A DNA stretch of 64,000 bases, taken from Numida meleagris (Eukaryota; Chordata; Aves; Galliformes; Numididae). Of the stretch, positions 48,239 to 60,106 are shown piece by piece (position 1 is the first letter of the stretch; each line of letters starts with the position of its first letter). The notes beneath the pieces were generated by a model, which worked only from the letters and a program-made list of their open reading frames with translations, did no database searches and was not told the origin of the DNA. Position numbers and translations under genes: made by a program. Where the stretch lies: contig NC_034412.1 of NCBI RefSeq assembly GCF_002078875.1, forward strand, positions 35,744,948 to 35,808,947, in the 5' to 3' direction.

Positions 48239-51200
48239 AATGTTCAAGTGCATACTTGGTTTGCCTCATAAACCTAATGATTAACAGATTTTTTTTGCTC
48301 CTAATGCATATTCAATTGAGTTATTATTAGTTTCAAAGCTGTTTGGAACTTATTCTTCTAATTATCCCTTGTGCTCTTATTACTAACCCTAATCTGTCAG
48401 ACTTTATTTTCTAATTTAAACAAAACTTCAGCTTCTGGAGAAACGGCTCTTCAGAAGCTTCCCGTAGACTGTTTCATGTGGTTCTCTTCCTACTCCTTCC
48501 CCCCGCCCCCCTCTTTTTTTTTTTTTTTTAAGATGTTATATATGTATTTGCTTTGGAGATTTAAATATTACGTCTACAAAATATCTCCACAACATCCACA
48601 GAGACAATTATCCTAGCTTTTTTTTTTTTTTAGCACTTTTAGAAAGAGGTATTTTAGTCCTCTTATCTTACTCCTACCTAATACACTCTCCTGAAACTAA
48701 ATAGAATATCAGTGGATTTGTTTGCTTTTCTTTATCCTGTACAAAGTCTGCTCAATGGTAAATGCTTTGATTCTTGTCCATGCATCCTAGTAGAGGAAGA
48801 TGTAAAATACTGATGAAATCTCCAGTGCCCATCTTATTTTCCTCTCTTTTCAGATTGCTCTGATGCTGATGTCTATAATAAAATAACAGACGTGGGGCTG
48901 AGTGCATCAGCGTTGTATGTATATATATATATGTATATATACACACACATTTTTTTCTAGTACTAACTCAACCATCCTCTAGATGGGACTAGGAGTTAAG
49001 ATCTACAGCTCCCTTCTTTTGGAAAGAAGTGTAGAGAATAAAATGGCAGCATGAAGAAAACAAAACATGAATGGATTCAAAGCCATTTTCGCATTTCCAC
49101 ATTCCACCTGAATGCAGGTGCTGATAGACCTCTGTGTCACCTGGAGCTGCTGACAAAGGGCCACAAGTCAGGTCACAGAGAACTAGCCACTGCAAACCAC
49201 AAGAACACTACAGTTAAATTGACTGTGCTTAATTTCTAGTACCAGATTGCTCTTCCATGTATGTTTGAAATAAGAAATCACCATTTACGAAGAGACTGTC
49301 TTGAGGTAGTACTCATCTCAAGCTACCCATTCAGATTCGTTCAGGTCACAGGGGCTAACAGAAAATGGATGGGGCAAACTTTCTATGCCTTACCCATCTT
49401 TAAGGGAGAACTGCCTTTTTGGTGGTGGTGGTCGTTGTTGTGGGTTTTATATTGTTGAGTGTTTCAGGATCAACAAAGTACAAAACGACTCCTTACGATC
49501 AAGTGAGTTTTTCCTCAAGGACTTCTTTGTCTTCACTAGAAGTGCTTGATTTAGAATGAGGATACACAGGATTTACACACTCCTGGTAACTCCCCTAATT
49601 TCTAGCATTCAGTCTTGTATGTGAAGGCCAGATAAAGTATTTAGAGGTTAGTTACACTGAGAAAATATAGATGACTGGAAGATGTATCTAGCAGAAGAAC
49701 CCTGAATGGAAGATGACACTGGCTTCTGAACAGAATGGAGACACTATATAGCTGTTATAGCTATATAACAGGAAATAAGAACCATCCATCTGCCCATAAA
49801 GGTCTGCAGTAATAAGGGCAAGCCTGGGGTGAAAACATTTCACTTGGTTTCAAAAGCTAGGAGGAAAAAAAAAGTGAGAGAGAAAAGAAGGGGAAAAAAA
49901 AGAAAATTTTAATAATGGCAGAGCTCGAAAAACAAGAGCATGTGTCCAGCTCACAGAAGTAGTTGAGGAGAACTGGGAAGGAGACACGTACTTTGTTTCT
50001 TATCATACAGATTGCATATTAGGGAAGATTTGCAGCATGGTGCTACAGCTCTTAGGTTAAAATAAGAGTCCTAGCTCTGCAAGTGCTTCTCTAGCATACA
50101 TTCACGGTGTAAGCTACAAACAATCATAAAAGAACTGAGACATTTCCAATACAAATGGCCCTGACAGACTATACCTATATAGGGTTACTTCAACTAGTCT
50201 GAAGAAGCAAATAAATTACTTCAAAAATTCTTTGGCCCTATAAACCCCAAACAAAACAGCTCTTTTACAGTACTGAAGCTTAACAGACTTATTTTACATT
50301 TTAAAAAATTGTTTCAACACAGTTTTATCTAGTCCAAAGGAAATACAGACAAGAATTACACCCATGAAATTGGCCACTTACAGAGAACGATTTCAAACTA
50401 AATGGGAAGGTCTATACAAAGTGACAAAGTATTTGCCAAGAAAACAGTATTTGGTGAAACCCGAAACATTAGCCAGGGTTAATTCCCCCCACAAATCTCT
50501 TCTCAGTTTCTCAGAACTTAGCCAAATTGTAACTCTTTCAGCTGAAATTTCCCATAGCAGCTGTTTGCCTTAGACTGAATTTATTTTGGAAAACTTCAGC
50601 CAAAATTATTCAGCCATTTCAGAGAAATACTCTCACCACCTTTTATTTGGAAACTTTTACCGCTCTAGTACTTCACAGTGGGATTTCTGAAATTAGAGGG
50701 GAAAGGAAGGAGAATAGAGAATATACCTAAATACCCATTAATGAAAGCCTGCCTGACTTTGGTCAAGACTTAAAATGTGCACACCCCACAGAACAATCCT
50801 GAACGTAATCTAGTGTGAAACTATAAGACAAAGTCAAAATTTCACTACAGAATACCTGGAAGCAGCTGACTATCCTTGGGCTGGGCTAACGAAATTCAGA
50901 CAAATCTCTCCCCTGTGTTCTTAATAATCCCATTATCTTGCTACTTCAGTGGGATGGAGAGAGAGCTGACAGGCAGAATGCATATTACTGGTAGGAAACA
51001 TGTGGTCTTAGCTGGGACTAGCAAGGAAAAGAAGTCGTCTTCAGGATCACGAGCGAAAAAACTGGGCAGATTAGGGGATTTGGGGGCAAAGATATGAAAA
51101 AACAGGTATTGAGTGAGAAAATCTGTAACCAATAGGATGCTTCAACAGTGAATGTGGGAAGGGGAAGAGAAATGAAAGGGTAAAAAAAGGCTGAGGTGGA

Positions 51201-51639
51201 AAAGTAAATCTGACTGCGGACTGTACCCAGTGTGAAGACTGGGAAGGAAACAAGTGCTGTAAACCAGAAGAATTCAGAAACAACAACTGAAGCAAGAAAT
51301 CTAGGGCTCAGCCCCAGTAGCCAGAGAAACGGACTAGACTGAAAGAAAGCTTTTGTTCCACATGTAAACGTATTATGCTGATTTATTTCGAATGTTTTAA
51401 ATTTTTTTTAAACAGGCCATCTCTTTAGTGGAATGGAACAGCTGATGCCTCTTCCAGGTGTTATTCTTGTGTTATACTATTCTTACTCTAGAGGCACAAC
51501 ATTTTTCCCCACTCAAATTGTTCTAGAATGTTTATCCCTATAGCTTTAACACTTCAATAACAGTACTGAATTTGTCTTCACAAAACTCTAAAGTTACAGT
51601 TTGATATTTTTGGACAGACAAAGGCACTAAGAAACAGCA
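48239..51639. other. Gene-free intergenic DNA
   Basis: AT-rich. It holds a TA/CA microsatellite (48915-48949), T runs (48512-48529, 48619-48632), a short GGT/GTT-rich patch (49420-49442), and an open frame at 50364-50573 with a weak, unproven likeness to a retroviral or gypsy integrase C-terminus (FQTKWEGLYKV). Confidence 0.5.
48915..48949. repeat. TA/CA microsatellite
   Basis: GTATGTATATATATATATGT followed by ATATATACACACACA. A simple alternating purine-pyrimidine tract. Confidence 0.9.
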
Positions 51640-52754
51640 ATGACTTCTGTTGTATCAGCTGCACCACTCAGCTTGGTGTCATCAGCAAACCTGCTGAGGG
51701 TGCATCTGATCCTATCATATGTCATTGATGAAAATGTTAAAAAGTACCAGTCCCAAGACAGACCACTGGGGGACACTGCTCATTACAGGCCTCCACCTGG
51801 GCATAGAGCCATTGACCACAACCCTCTGGCTGCAAACTTTCAAGCAATTCCTTCTCCATTGACTAGTCTACCCTTCCAATCCATTTGTCTCCAATTTAGG
51901 GATAAGGATGTGGTGGGGTACCATGTCAAAGGCCTTGCACAAGTCCAGGTGGATGACATCAGTTGCCCTCCCTTTGTCCACCAAGACTATCGCTTCAGCA
52001 CAGAAGGCCACCATATTGGTCAGGCACAACCTTCCCTGGGTGAAGCCATGCTGGCTGTCTCAGATCACTCCGCCATCCCTCATGTGCCTTAACGCGACTT
52101 CCAGATGATCTGCTTCATGATCTTCCCAGGCACAGAGGTGAGGCTCACCAACCTGTAGTTACCCAAGTCCTCCTTCCTCCTGTTCTTGTAAATGGGAATT
52201 ATGTTTCCCTTTTTCCAGTCTCCAGGAATATCACCTTACAGCCATGACTTCTCAAATATGATGGGAAGCGGCTCAGCAACCACATAAGCCAGCTCCCTTA
52301 GGACCCTGGGATGCACATCATCCAGTCCCATGAACTTGTACACATCCAGTCTCAAGAGCAGGTCTTGGACTTGCCCCACCCTTACAATGGGGGGAGTTTG
52401 TTCCCCTAGTTCCTACCTAGATGTTCAAGTTAAGGGATGCGACGTACAGGGATGCAAGAATCCTGGCTGAAGACTGAAGACACAAGAGTGAAGACTGAGG
52501 CAAAGAACTCACTGAGTACCTCAGCCTTCCCCATATCTGTTGCAGCCAGTTCTCCTTTCTCATTCAGCAGAGGAGGTACGCTCTCTTTGGCCGGTCTCTT
52601 CTGACCTATAGAATACCTTCTCGTTGTTTTTAACATTGCACACTAAGTCCAGTTGGCAGACCATGCCTTGGCTTTCCTAGTATCATCTCTAAGTCCAGAC
52701 AACATCCCTGTATCCCTCCCAGGTGACACTCTCTTGCTTCCACTGCCTGTACAA
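51640..52754 (-). mobile_element. CR1 LINE, internal ORF2/RT segment (inverted)
   Basis: Read on the minus strand from 52754 leftwards it follows CR1 ORF2 in order: WEGYRDVV, the KNNEKVFY-like linker, SVPPLLNEKGELAATDMGKA then EVLSEFFASVFT (frame 52430-52636), then the RT region with [55 protein letters not shown], and finally the DDTKLSGA part of the FADDTKL box near 51660. Frameshifts and stops interrupt it. It lacks the 3' third of the element. The 150-codon plus-strand frame at 51640-52092 is antisense to this RT and not a gene. Confidence 0.92.
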
Positions 52755-53017
52755 GTGATAGGACAAGGAGGAATGATTTTAAAATAAAAGAGGGGAGATT
52801 TAGGTTAGATGTTAGGAATAAATTCTTTATTCAAAAGGTGGTGAGGCACTGGACAGGTTGCCCAGAGAAACTGTAGATTCCCTGTCCCTGGAGGCATTCA
52901 AGGCCAGGTTGGATGGGGCTCTGGGCAGCTTAATCTAGTGGGTGGCAACCAGACTACAGCAGGGAGTTGGAACTGGATGGTCCTTCAGGTCCCTTCCAAT
53001 CTAAGCCATTCTACAAA
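52755..53017 (+). mobile_element. CR1 LINE 3'-terminal segment
   Basis: Starts GTGATAGGACAAGGAGGAAT and continues through GGCACTGGACAGGTTGCCCA, CCTGGAGGCATTCAAGGCCA and TTGGATGGGGCTCTGGGCAG to a decayed end (CCATTCTACAAA at 53006-53017). It abuts the inverted CR1 segment on its left with no recognisable spacer. Confidence 0.9.
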
Positions 53018-56000
53018 ACTTCAGGACAAAACTATGGAAAATTTTTAAATGGAACAGCTATTATCGATCTTGTTTGGTCAATTCTCTAAGTTAGATATTA
53101 ACCAGTAACACCTATTTTCTAATACTCAAGAAACCTAGACAACTCCTTTCACTATATATTCATTTTCCTTTAGTAGTATCTTCAGTTAGAAGAACGAGGT
53201 TTTCCATTATAAATCTCAATCTGATTGAATTAGCTGCATTTATATTAGCTTTATTAATTTTTTATTAAAATAAAAAAAAATCAATTATCAAAGATCATTC
53301 CTCCAAAGAATGAATTGATAGAAACTAGAGAATTAATTCTTGTTCTTACTAGTTTAGCTTTAGTAAACAAAATCAATTCAAGGAACTGCATAAGCCTCCA
53401 TATAGTTCAGTCAGTGAGGTTTTTATTAATCTATAATATCAGAATCTCTACAGAGCCCAAACCAAGTGCTTTTCTTTCTCAGATTTCGTTAGTCCAACTG
53501 CCAAACTCCAGTTCAATCTAGTAAAAATGAGAAGTCACACTGCCAGCTTTAGATACAGCAAAAAGCAAGACTACCGCAACCACCCTGAGAAAATGAGAAA
53601 GTTAATAAAAATAAAAAACACCACACTACCTCAGCTGCTATATCTCAGTCATCAACAGGCTTTACAGAAAATGGGGGGGGAAGACAAACAGTTGACAATA
53701 TAATGCTTAGAGGCCTCTTTAGCTAACGTAACTAGAAAAAAAAATCTATAGTCATAAGCCATCTCATAACTTTACTGGTGCAGAGCTCTGGTGACAGCAT
53801 TTTACTTGAGGATTTTTACACTCTGAATTTAAAACTCAAGTGCCATCCCGCATGTGCCTAGAACGTACTCCCTAAAGAAGTTTTGTATATTGAAATTACT
53901 TGAAAAATATTCAAAACTGCTGAAGGTTGGCCTGTTTTTATCTATAAAACTGGGAAGTCACTGATACTATTTAAATTACTTGAATTTAAGTATTAGAAAT
54001 TGGCTTAACCATTCCCTACTTTAATTAACAGTGGTAGTTCACTTCAGCGGGGTCAGAGTTCAGATGTTCAATGTCTTCTGTGATCCCATACTTACTTTCT
54101 CATTTGATACATAATTATGTCTTGATTATATCCTCTAGCAACAGTCAGTATTAGCATCATTTTCACTACTTGATTCCCCCCCCCCCCCCCCATTAAACCA
54201 AACTATGCTAATACTGTTTACTAGCTGCAAAGAAACACTTATTCTTTGGTGCAAATGGAAAAAAATCTCAGACAACTTAGGGTGATGTAAAGCAGCTTGT
54301 TGAAATATCAACCTGGAAATGCAGCAAACATCTCATGAAGGATTACTTAAAACTTACTTCATGAATATGTCTAACAATGGCTTACACAGTTTAATAAAAG
54401 CACCTTAACACCTTTCAAATCTAGAACAGAACATTTACTACAAACCAGCAGCAGACCACCCAACATCTTTTCCTGAAAGCCTCAGTAATCTCATCTTTTG
54501 GGGGTAGCATACGAACTCTCAGTATTATTTTAATTTCATTTAAATTTTTATCCTATGTTCCAGCAAAAACCTATGGCATTTAACGAAGCAATTAAAACAA
54601 CGTGTAGTTAAAGTATTAGGGAAAACAGCTACTATTGTGTATACCTAAGAAAGAACGCAAAGCATTCCTATAACCATTTGTTTTAATTACCATTTATTCC
54701 TAAATTGTCATTGTATGTAAGAGTCCAAAGTGAATAAACAAGTGAATAAACAAGTTAGGCTCTCAAAGCATGACATTGTACTGTACGCGGTTGCCACGTA
54801 TTCTTCAGAATCCCAAGCTTACATGTTCCCATTTAAGTAAGCACATGCTGATGTCACTCTAGGCTCGCTCCAGTGATTCCAAAGACCACTGATGCATTTA
54901 CTGAAGCTGCAAATCTGGATGGTATATGAAAGAAAAACGCTCACTGAAAATAACCTCCATGATTTATTCACATACCGAAGTACATAACCAAAATACCATA
55001 AGCAACGGCTAACTATTCTTTCACTTCAAGTTAGACTCCATATAGCAATGAGCTCTCACTTTGTATTACTAATCCAGATCCAGCCTGAAAATAAGAGTTA
55101 TAAAAGAAACTACTATCCATTGCATCAGGATTTTCTGTGAAGTTAATTACTTTCTGACTCTATGTTTATAGCATTTAATGTGACTCATCTGTAATTACTA
55201 CATCCCGTCTTTTTATCCTGATTTAGGGCATGTGGCACTCTGCTCTGTAGCTAACTCAGTTTACTTACCAAGGTGGGTAATAAATTGCTTGGGGACCAAT
55301 TTTACTTGCAGTTTCAGAGTCAAAGATACTCTTACTGACTGTTTTGTGAAATGTGTAAATTCTTCTAAGCACTAGCACACTGCCTAGAAACCTGGCTCAC
55401 TGCCTTAGATGAATTGATCACCCATCTTCCCAAGAATGGGTAGCTCTCCGTGGTCCTTCAGTTGCACCATTAGAAATGAGTTCATGCATTTTCACTTATC
55501 AGCACTAGTGAACTGGGCATCTGGTTCACCTTCTGTGTACATATCATTACAATCCTAAATCACGTTCAGTTGCTTCCCTTAAACTATTGTAACAGATGAA
55601 GAAAAGTCCTAGAGTAAGATTCCCTTCAGTGTTTGATACCTCTCATACTTTGTTTTTCTGAGAGTTAAAGGCTTAATGTGAACGATTTACATGCCAACTG
55701 TTCAATAAACACCATATCTAATAGTTTTAATGTTGAGTTATCAATGACTTGAATTATATCTCCAATCTCAGTGTGAAAGCACATGTGAAGTATTTTGCTG
55801 AAATTAGCATTATGTCATCAAGTTCAGAAAAAAAAGCAAATCTGTTGTTCATTTTTGACATTAGCCACAAGGAACTGTAAGTTAAATATTTTTAGGTACA
55901 GTCACAACAGGTCATTGTGGAAAAAGGTGCCATCATGGCTCTCTCTCCTCTTCCTAACAGCAATACTCCCACCATATTGTTCTCAAGAGCTTTACAGTGC

Positions 56001-59000
56001 TTGAGAAGCAAACTCACTGAACAACGTTGGTTCAGTTTTTTGGACAGTTGCTACTTTGTTAAAAATAATAATTTTAGAAGAATCTTCAGTTATTTGTCAG
56101 TTTGCTAAAAACAATGCTCCATATTCATTTCTAAAGAGAAGAGACAACCTGAACACACTGAAGACTACAGTACCTGTCTCCTTCCAAACAGGAACTAAAG
56201 CATGCGTGTCAGGAAAAATAAAGTAAAACTGCACTAAAAAGTAGTTATGATGTAAGATATTATTAAAGGATACCAAGGAAATTTATTTTTGAGACTAAGA
56301 AGGAAGTGAATATGAGAGGCAAGTATACTGAAGTAATATTATTCCCGTTCCCACCAAAAAAAACAAACACTGAAGAGAAATCAATGTCAAAATGGTTATA
56401 GTATTCCACCAGTACTATCTACACAAGATCCTAAGAATGTTTGTTTTTTTGTATGTTTTCACTATGATGATAACACATTCAGGCCTTTCTATAGGTTTGC
56501 AATCTTGGATCTCTAGCACACATTAGCAGTTAACTATAGTCTACAACACTCGATGTCTTTTAAAGAAGCATTTGGCCAGGTAATACACAAACTTTAACTA
56601 AAGTAACATTACAAGAACTTTCTGTTCTCAGAATCAGTCCTTGGAAAAATTCATTTGCTCAACAATTTTAGCGCTTCACCATGTAAATTTCCTTGTTTAA
56701 GTGATGAGATCCCAGAGAATTGTGTGTCAAAAAAAATGAGCAAGAAAAAAGTAGCAGCTACGCACAATACATGCATGGCAACTTCCAGCAATGTTTTGGC
56801 AGACCAGACTGCTTATTCTAATTGAAATGTATTAATACAGTACTTTGCATAAGTAGTACCTTATATTCAGACACAATCCTCTTGGATCTCATCACTTAAA
56901 TCAACAGCCTTATGTGACTAAGCACCAGAAACGTTAAAACAAATGTTCTTTCATAGATATTAAATACCAATGCACTCTACAGTTGTTATGAAATAACACA
57001 AAAAAGATTTAAGATGGCTTTAGCATAGCCACCATATTTGTTTCCAGTAATACTGATTATTAAAGAGCAAGACAGGAACTGCAGTGAAGAGTTGGTATTT
57101 TTGTACTGCCTTTCAGGCAGTCATATTTTTTCCTGTCAGCAGCAGCTGAAGGGGTTACCAGTTGTACTCTCTCTTTTAATCTTCTCCCACCGTCATCATC
57201 ATGACAACTCACTTTTCACTGTCATCTTACCACAGAGTACTGCTTTCTACCCAATACAAAAAATACATTTAATTTAAAAGGAGCAAGGATCTAGTGATTT
57301 CACAGATGCAGTTTAGAGAGCAGGCAGAGAAGCCTCTGTAAAAGTACAACTTTGAGAATGGTAACCACTGGCAATAAAGCAGAAACAAATTACTGGAATG
57401 TACAGCCTTAGTCTAGATCAGCTGTTGATAGAATAAAAGTAACTACAGCCTTAACCTTTAAAGAGCTTTCAACACCTTGCTGTCTACTAAAAGACTGCAA
57501 AAACATTACATAAGATTTTTTAAGTACAGTTCCCCTCCCCAGCACAAATCTTTGACAGCATCCAGTTTAATACACATACCACCATTTCTTATAGCAACTT
57601 AAACAGCCTTTCAATTTTAGAGTCGTGTAAGTAGTCAGGCTGATTTCAAGAATGACAAACAACTTAGTGTTTTGGATACAAATACTTGGTACCTCTTTCA
57701 CATAGATGTAGGAGCCCTGAAAAAAAGCAAGACAAAAGATAGCTCTAAGGATCCATTCCTATTGAAGCAGGAAAAAAATAAGCAGAACAGTCCTTCTCAG
57801 CCCAAATTTGCTCTTAGTCTACTGGATAACATTGCTGATACTGTGCTACAAGGAATTTGACCTTGACTTCATCAGCCTAAAGAAGTGTGTTGTTTTAAAA
57901 CATGTACCCTTAACTTGGACACATTTGATTGTTTAGACAACCCTTGAACTCCTATGCAAACCAGTCATCAGGACAGTTTATAATAAATGCATTTATGCTT
58001 ACTTCAAGGATTGGTCTCTCGAACAGATGAGAAAATACATGTATATATTACTGAAGTATATAATACATTCTATACAGTAGGATAAGGGAATATTTTAAAA
58101 TATTTCTTTGAATCAAAGTATTTTAACTGTTCCTAAACAGGATTTGGAATTACCACAGAATTATCAGTGGTAGAATCATGAGGAAGTGAAAGCGATGTGA
58201 CAACATAAAGCTAGGATGGATAACTGCAACAACAATAAAAAAACCTAAACACCGAAAACCGTAGAAATACCTAACAACTAATTTTCCTCTCAATAATTTA
58301 TCAAAGTAATTTTTTTTAGTCAAGATTAAAATACAAGTGGTACAACAAACGTACAACCTCTGCTTCAAATTAAGTGAACAGAAATGCACAACAACTCCCT
58401 AACACCATACAGTAAAATCCACAGAACTGAGGCATGGTAAAAAGTATCAGTTAAGGCAGCCTCTGCTGAACAGGAGCTCTATCATCTCTTATACAGAAAG
58501 GGTAAAATACCAGTATGATACTCTTGAAGACTGAATTGGCATTTAACAGAAAACTCAGGTTACTCACAGACTTCTCCACAAACATCATTATCAGACAATA
58601 CTCATTTTACCTTCTTAAAGGCAGCAGAGTTCAGCCAAAGGACAAAACAGGTCAATAAACGTCAGCTTACTCCACTATAGTATATAAAGGATTTCAGGAT
58701 TTCAACAGCAGAATTCTCATCCTTCTCTGTCAATCTTCCCATTTTCTGTGTCACCTCCTTTCTCCTCTGGAGGATGTTATGTCATTTTTTGACAAGATCC
58801 CATAAGAATTAGTCTTTCCTTACTCATAAGGAAAAATTTTCATTAGATTTCCTTCATTGTGATTAGTCCAAATTTACCATTAGCTTCTATGGTGCTCAGA
58901 AGAAAAACTGAGTTTGATCACTACTGAACACTTCAAAAATCCTTGTACTTTAACAGCCTACTTTTTAAAATACACTTCACTTTTTCTGAAAGGTAAAAGA

Positions 59001-59720
59001 ATTAAATGTCTCAGGCTAATTACTAAAAGCGTCAAACATTCCTACTCATAGCAAATAGGTTAAGTACACATTTTCCTTGCAGTATTCTTTACTTTAATAC
59101 ACTTACATTAAAGGAGCTCCATGGTATTTGTCTACGCTTATCTTGTATTATATATTTGATTTTTCAGTATTTCAGGGACTGCACTGGACCTCTAGGTACA
59201 GTAGTAGCAGAAATGTTGTGCATTTCTAACTCTTCCTGTTTAGAACAGCCAGCATATATTTAGATAACCTGTACTCAGAAGTGTAGTATATTTATTGATG
59301 TCGACACAAAGACACTTGAAAAGATTTGTTTTTACTCATTTCATTATCATATACTTTGTAGTTACAAAGAAGGCTAAATCCATGGATAGTGATCATTAAA
59401 GCAAAAAAAAAGAAAAAAGAACAGTAACATAAACAAGGACAGACAACACTACCAGTACTGTGGTAATGCCTTTAAACCATGCTGTTCAGAAAGAATGCTC
59501 GTTAAAAGTATAGTTTATATGTAAAGGAATAAACAGTAGAACTATTACTCCCATGCATGGTCAAGGAGGAAAACATCTACGTGGCAAAAAATTGCTGTAT
59601 CGAATCAATTTTGATTACAAGTCACAAACGCACTTTTTAAAACAATCCTGGTCCCCATCTCAGGTAGTGCAAGTACACCCAAAGACTCAGATCAAAAGTA
59701 ATGAAAAGCCGCACACTAAA
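53018..59720. other. Gene-free intergenic DNA downstream of ANAPC10
   Basis: AT-rich, with a 15- to 16-base C run near 54177-54192 and several short A or T runs. Open frames are short (at most 79 codons) and without domains. The right edge is the inferred end of the ANAPC10 3'UTR. Confidence 0.55.
54177..54192. repeat. Homopolymer C run
   Basis: Uninterrupted cytosines after GATT; G-rich on the minus strand. A homopolymer of this kind is also prone to sequencing length errors. Confidence 0.9.
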
Positions 59721-59875
59721 AAAATACTGTAATACCAGATTTTATTTCAAAATTGTACAATATAAATGTAAACATATAATTACACTGAAGTAAGCCTTGC
59801 TTTTTAAGTATTTGAATATTTTAACAACAATGCTGCCATCAAAAAGATGTCTTTATTATTTACCATTAGGAAATT
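59721..59875 (-). other. ANAPC10: ANAPC10 3' untranslated region
   Basis: From the stop codon leftwards to the likely cleavage zone after the minus-strand AATAAA at 59741-59746. A second AATAAA at 59852-59857 lies only about 20 bp after the stop. The end position is inferred. Confidence 0.55.
59741..59746 (-). promoter_or_regulatory. ANAPC10: Probable ANAPC10 polyadenylation signal
   Basis: TTTATT on the plus strand is AATAAA in the sense of ANAPC10, about 130 bp after the stop. The following minus-strand sequence is T- and GT-rich (TATTTTTTTAGTGTGCGG), a good downstream element. The AATAAA at 59852-59857 lacks such spacing from the stop but could also be used. Confidence 0.6.
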
Positions 59876-60106
59876 TTACCTTATGGAGCGGTACATCATG
59901 AAATCAATTGTTGTACATCTAGGAAATTTACCAATAGAGCTCTCTTCCACTGGGGTGTACACTTTGATTTGTCTCATATGAGTGTCTCTTCCATTTTGGT
60001 GATTAGCTAGAACAGCTATCTGAATCATAAATGTGCGGATAGGCTTCTTATGGGTATCTGTTAAAGGAACATGAATCCAGCCGCTTGGTTCCACTAATTC
60101 AAGTTG
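59876..60106 (-). CDS. ANAPC10: Anaphase-promoting complex subunit 10, terminal coding exon (partial CDS)
   Basis: ANAPC10 (APC10/DOC1) is a core subunit of the anaphase-promoting complex. With the CDC20 or CDH1 coactivator it forms the D-box receptor that brings mitotic substrates to this nuclear and cytoplasmic ubiquitin ligase. The exon encodes the last 76 residues, phase 0, starting QLELVEPSGW and ending in the family C-terminus FPRCTTIDFMMYRSIR with a TAA stop (59878-59876). The strand of the DOC beta-jelly-roll with RTFMIQIAVLANHQNGRDTH, then MRQIKVYTPVEES, is unmistakable. The final Ile-Arg is the known IR tail that docks into the TPR groove of APC3/CDC27. The start is set by the splice acceptor on the minus strand (TTGTTCTTGGCAG, AG at 60108-60107); the ATG at 60124 is intronic. 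Earlier exons lie beyond the window. Confidence 0.97.
   Translation of the reverse strand, partial: QLELVEPSGWIHVPLTDTHKKPIRTFMIQIAVLANHQNGRDTHMRQIKVYTPVEESSIGKFPRCTTIDFMMYRSIR

Noticed and set aside
51640..52092. 150-codon plus-strand open frame
   Set aside because: It is antisense to CR1 reverse transcriptase, which reads clearly on the minus strand.
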